A stretch of 64,000 nt of DNA from Leptospira chreensis (GTDB lineage Bacteria; Spirochaetota; Leptospiria; Leptospirales; Leptospiraceae): positions 186,001-250,000 of the forward strand of contig NZ_JAFFPS010000071.1 of NCBI RefSeq assembly GCF_016919165.1, in the 5' to 3' direction. Shown here one piece after another: positions 61,691-64,000 of this stretch. The notes beneath the pieces are model-generated. The model saw nothing but the letters and a program-made list of their open reading frames with translations. It was not told the origin of the DNA and did no database searches. How positions within the stretch are numbered: the stretch's first letter is position 1; each line of letters begins with the position of its first letter. Made by a program: the position numbers and the translations under genes.

Positions 61691-63304
61691 ATGCCAGAAT
61701 TCTTTTATTCCGATCCCTTCCCACTCGGGGAAGATACAACTCCTTACAAATTGTTAACCAAAGATTTTGTAAGCACTGTCCCATTCGGGGATAAAGAAAT
61801 TTTAAAAATAGAACCGGAAGGTTTAACCTTTCTTGCACAAAAAGCCATGGAAGACATTGCTTTTTATCTCCGCCCCGGCCACTTAGAAAAAGTTCGTAAG
61901 ATTTTAGATGATCCGGAAGCCACTCAAAATGATCGATTTGTGGCGATGGCTCTTCTCAAAAATGCTGTCATTGCCGCGGACAAACAACTGCCTTCTTGTC
62001 AAGACACAGGAACGGGAATTGTTATGGGAAAAAAGGGAGAGTATGTGATCACCGGTGGGGACGATGCCGAAGCCCTTTCCAAAGGAATTTATAACACATA
62101 CGTTGAGCGTAACTTACGTTATTCGCAAGTGGTTCCTCTTTCTATGTATGAAGAAACCAACTCCGGTTCCAACTTACCTGCTCAGGTGGATATTTATGCC
62201 ACACCAGGTCAAAAATATAGTTTTCTATTTATGGCAAAGGGGGGTGGATCAGCCAACAAAACTTACCTTTATCAAGAAACCAAAGCCCTTCTGAATCCCG
62301 CATCCCTTGAAAAATTCATTTCAGAAAAAGTAGCAAATCTTGGAACTTCTGCTTGCCCTCCGTACCACATAGCGGTAGTTATTGGTGGTACTTCTGCAGA
62401 AGCCAATTTAAAAACAGTCAAACTCGCATCCGCAGGTTATTTGGATCATTTACCAACGAAAGGAACTAAAGAAGGAACTGCCTTCCGTGATATCGAACTC
62501 GAAGAGAAGATGTTACTGGCTGCACAAAAATCAGGAATTGGAGCTCAGTTTGGTGGAAAGTATTTAGCTCATGATTTTCGAATCATTCGTTTGCCAAGAC
62601 ATGGCGCTTCTTGCCCTGTCGGACTTGGGGTCAGCTGTAGTGCCGATCGTAATATCAAAGCCAAAATCACCAAAGACGGAATCTACTTAGAACAACTCGA
62701 ATATGACCCAGCTCGTTTTTTACCTACAGTAGAGGAATCGGATGCGGGTAGTGAAACGGTTCATATCAATTTAAACCAACCCATGAATGAGATTCTTGGG
62801 ATCTTAAATAAATATCCTGTCAAAACACGTGTTATGTTGTCGGGAAGGTTGGTTGTGGCTCGTGACATTGCTCATGCCAAACTCAAAGAAAAATTAGATA
62901 AGGGTGAACCTCTGCCTGATTATTTCAAAAACCATCCTGTGTATTATGCTGGTCCTGCCAAAACTCCAGAAGGAATGCCATCGGGATCGTTTGGTCCAAC
63001 AACTGCAGGGCGAATGGATAGTTACGTTCCTCTTTTCCAAGAGAAAGGCTACTCCATGATATCTCTTGCTAAAGGGAATCGTTCCAAAGTGGTAACGGAC
63101 AGTTGTAAGAAGAATGGTGGATTCTATCTTGGCTCCATTGGTGGACCTGCAGCCTTACTTGCTAAAGAAAACATCAAGAAGGTAGAAGTCCTCGACTTTC
63201 CTGAGCTCGGTATGGAAGCCATTTGGTCGATTGAAGTGGAAAACTTTCCGGCCTTCATTGTTGTGGACGACAAAGGAAACGATTTTTTCCAGATGCTGAA
63301 TTAA
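61691..63304 (+). CDS. Class I (iron-sulfur) fumarate hydratase
   Basis: 537 residues. All hallmark segments are present: [28 protein letters not shown] and [17 protein letters not shown] supply the [4Fe-4S] Cys ligands, and later [13 protein letters not shown] and [11 protein letters not shown] form the C-terminal domain. It interconverts fumarate and malate in the citric acid cycle. An AGAGG ribosome-binding site lies upstream. It is a single gene. Confidence 0.93.
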   Translation: MPEFFYSDPFPLGEDTTPYKLLTKDFVSTVPFGDKEILKIEPEGLTFLAQKAMEDIAFYLRPGHLEKVRKILDDPEATQNDRFVAMALLKNAVIAADKQLPSCQDTGTGIVMGKKGEYVITGGDDAEALSKGIYNTYVERNLRYSQVVPLSMYEETNSGSNLPAQVDIYATPGQKYSFLFMAKGGGSANKTYLYQETKALLNPASLEKFISEKVANLGTSACPPYHIAVVIGGTSAEANLKTVKLASAGYLDHLPTKGTKEGTAFRDIELEEKMLLAAQKSGIGAQFGGKYLAHDFRIIRLPRHGASCPVGLGVSCSADRNIKAKITKDGIYLEQLEYDPARFLPTVEESDAGSETVHINLNQPMNEILGILNKYPVKTRVMLSGRLVVARDIAHAKLKEKLDKGEPLPDYFKNHPVYYAGPAKTPEGMPSGSFGPTTAGRMDSYVPLFQEKGYSMISLAKGNRSKVVTDSCKKNGGFYLGSIGGPAALLAKENIKKVEVLDFPELGMEAIWSIEVENFPAFIVVDDKGNDFFQMLN

Positions 63305-63321
63305 AAACATTCAATCGAAAA

Positions 63322-64000
63322 TCAAAAAGGCGGAGTGAATACACTTTGGTAAGAGTTGAAAACATTGGTTCCTCCAACTCCCGGTCCAAAAGGAATGATC
63401 GCACCTTCCACATCAGAAGCGGAATAAACCGATGCAAAAACTTTTCCACAGACCAGGCATCCAGAAGTCATAATATTGCCTGGTCTAGGTTGGGATGCCA
63501 ACTTAGTAAAGTTAGTTGAATTTAGCTTCACCAAGTCAGCTTTCGAGCTGGCTCCGTCACCATTTCCATTAAACGCAATTAATTCGGTTTCATTCCTTTT
63601 GGCTAAATCATAAGTTTTTCCCACGTCACCTGGTCCAAAAGTAAAACTCGAATAATTAAGAACACCAGTTGCACTTACAAAATAGAATAAACTTGCATAA
63701 TTCGTTGGGGTCGTTTCAGGGTGGGAGAGCCCAAGAGTTCCGACACCAACATTATAATTATTGCTAAAGACAAGAGAAGAATCAAAAAATGTAACCATTG
63801 GGAAAAATGGAGTATCCTCTGGATTTCCACCAATGGCACCAAAATATCGATGCCACTCATAATTTAAATTGGATGCAAGTTTAACGATCAGAGAGTTAGT
63901 GCCAGATCCTGTATAGGCGTTCATTCCATTGGCATACAAACTAAAGGTAGCTGTCACAAAACCTTGTAAATAGTAACCACCGTTATTGGGAATGGATACA
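63322..64000 (-). CDS. Unrecognised secreted-type protein, 5' end beyond the window
   Basis: The frame is open to the window end (about 226 codons visible). It is rich in Asn, Gly, Ser and aromatics with repeated strand patterns (LIVKLASNLNYEWHRYFG, ADLVKLNSTNFTKLASQP), like Leptospira surface beta-repeat proteins. A CLVCG motif lies near the C-terminus. Function unknown. It converges with the fumarase gene, 17 bp apart. Confidence 0.6.
   Translation of the reverse strand, partial: VSIPNNGGYYLQGFVTATFSLYANGMNAYTGSGTNSLIVKLASNLNYEWHRYFGAIGGNPEDTPFFPMVTFFDSSLVFSNNYNVGVGTLGLSHPETTPTNYASLFYFVSATGVLNYSSFTFGPGDVGKTYDLAKRNETELIAFNGNGDGASSKADLVKLNSTNFTKLASQPRPGNIMTSGCLVCGKVFASVYSASDVEGAIIPFGPGVGGTNVFNSYQSVFTPPF

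Overview
The window looks like chromosomal DNA of a Leptospira species. It is AT-rich with frequent TTG and GTG starts and many spirochaete-type lipoprotein signals. It carries a clear Loa22 orthologue, NHL-repeat surface lipoproteins, a class I fumarase and a 7TMR-DISM hybrid kinase. Non-pathogenic (saprophytic) Leptospira is my guess from general feel only. Names come from recognising motifs by eye; no search was run.

The dominant feature is a giant inverted duplication. Positions 1-23665 and 23762-47426 are reverse complements about an axis at 23713.5 (a base at x pairs with one at 47427-x), separated by a 96-bp unpaired loop (23666-23761). The left arm runs off the window start, so each arm is at least 23.7 kb. 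Every gene between about 1 and 23.7 kb is therefore present twice in mirror order. I saw only two patches of difference between the arms: 4 substitutions at 3957-3992 versus 43435-43470, and 20 substitutions at 988-1098 versus 46329-46439. The second patch puts two in-frame stops into the right copy of a large modular surface-protein gene. The fold-back point lies inside a gene (starts 23359 and 24068) and leaves no intact copy. Either this is a recent real inverted duplication or it is a fold-back assembly artefact; sequence alone cannot settle it.

Each arm, read from the outer end inward, carries: a large FN3/DISAGQG-repeat surface protein; an NHL-repeat lipoprotein; a PstS-like phosphate-binding lipoprotein; an OmpA-domain protein; an atypical PlsC-like acyltransferase; a sulfatase-superfamily lipoprotein; a monoacylglycerol-lipase-like hydrolase with two MaoC-type dehydratase subunits; a small PH-like protein; a dispersed palindromic repeat abutting a hicB remnant; a VanX-like dipeptidase, VanW-like protein, polytopic membrane protein and discoidin-like lipoprotein in one probable operon; a Crp/Fnr-type regulator; a DJ-1/PfpI protein; an MBL-fold lipoprotein; an NAD-dependent reductase; a DUF4269 protein; an AlkB-like dioxygenase; and two small unrecognised genes at the axis.

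The right flank (47427-64000) has no partner inside the window. It holds the rest of the repeat-rich surface protein, a second NHL lipoprotein, a response regulator-SixA-Hpt operon divergent from a hybrid kinase, DUF1569, TerC and polytopic membrane protein genes, an RluD-type pseudouridine synthase, loa22 with a strong terminator, a second copy of the dispersed repeat, a DUF1801 protein, an SRPBCC protein, a frameshifted outer-membrane barrel gene, a class I fumarase and a partial hypothetical gene. The envelope theme is strong, with many lipoproteins, OmpA domains, lipid enzymes and peptidoglycan-type enzymes. No CRISPR array, transposase, tRNA or rRNA gene was seen.
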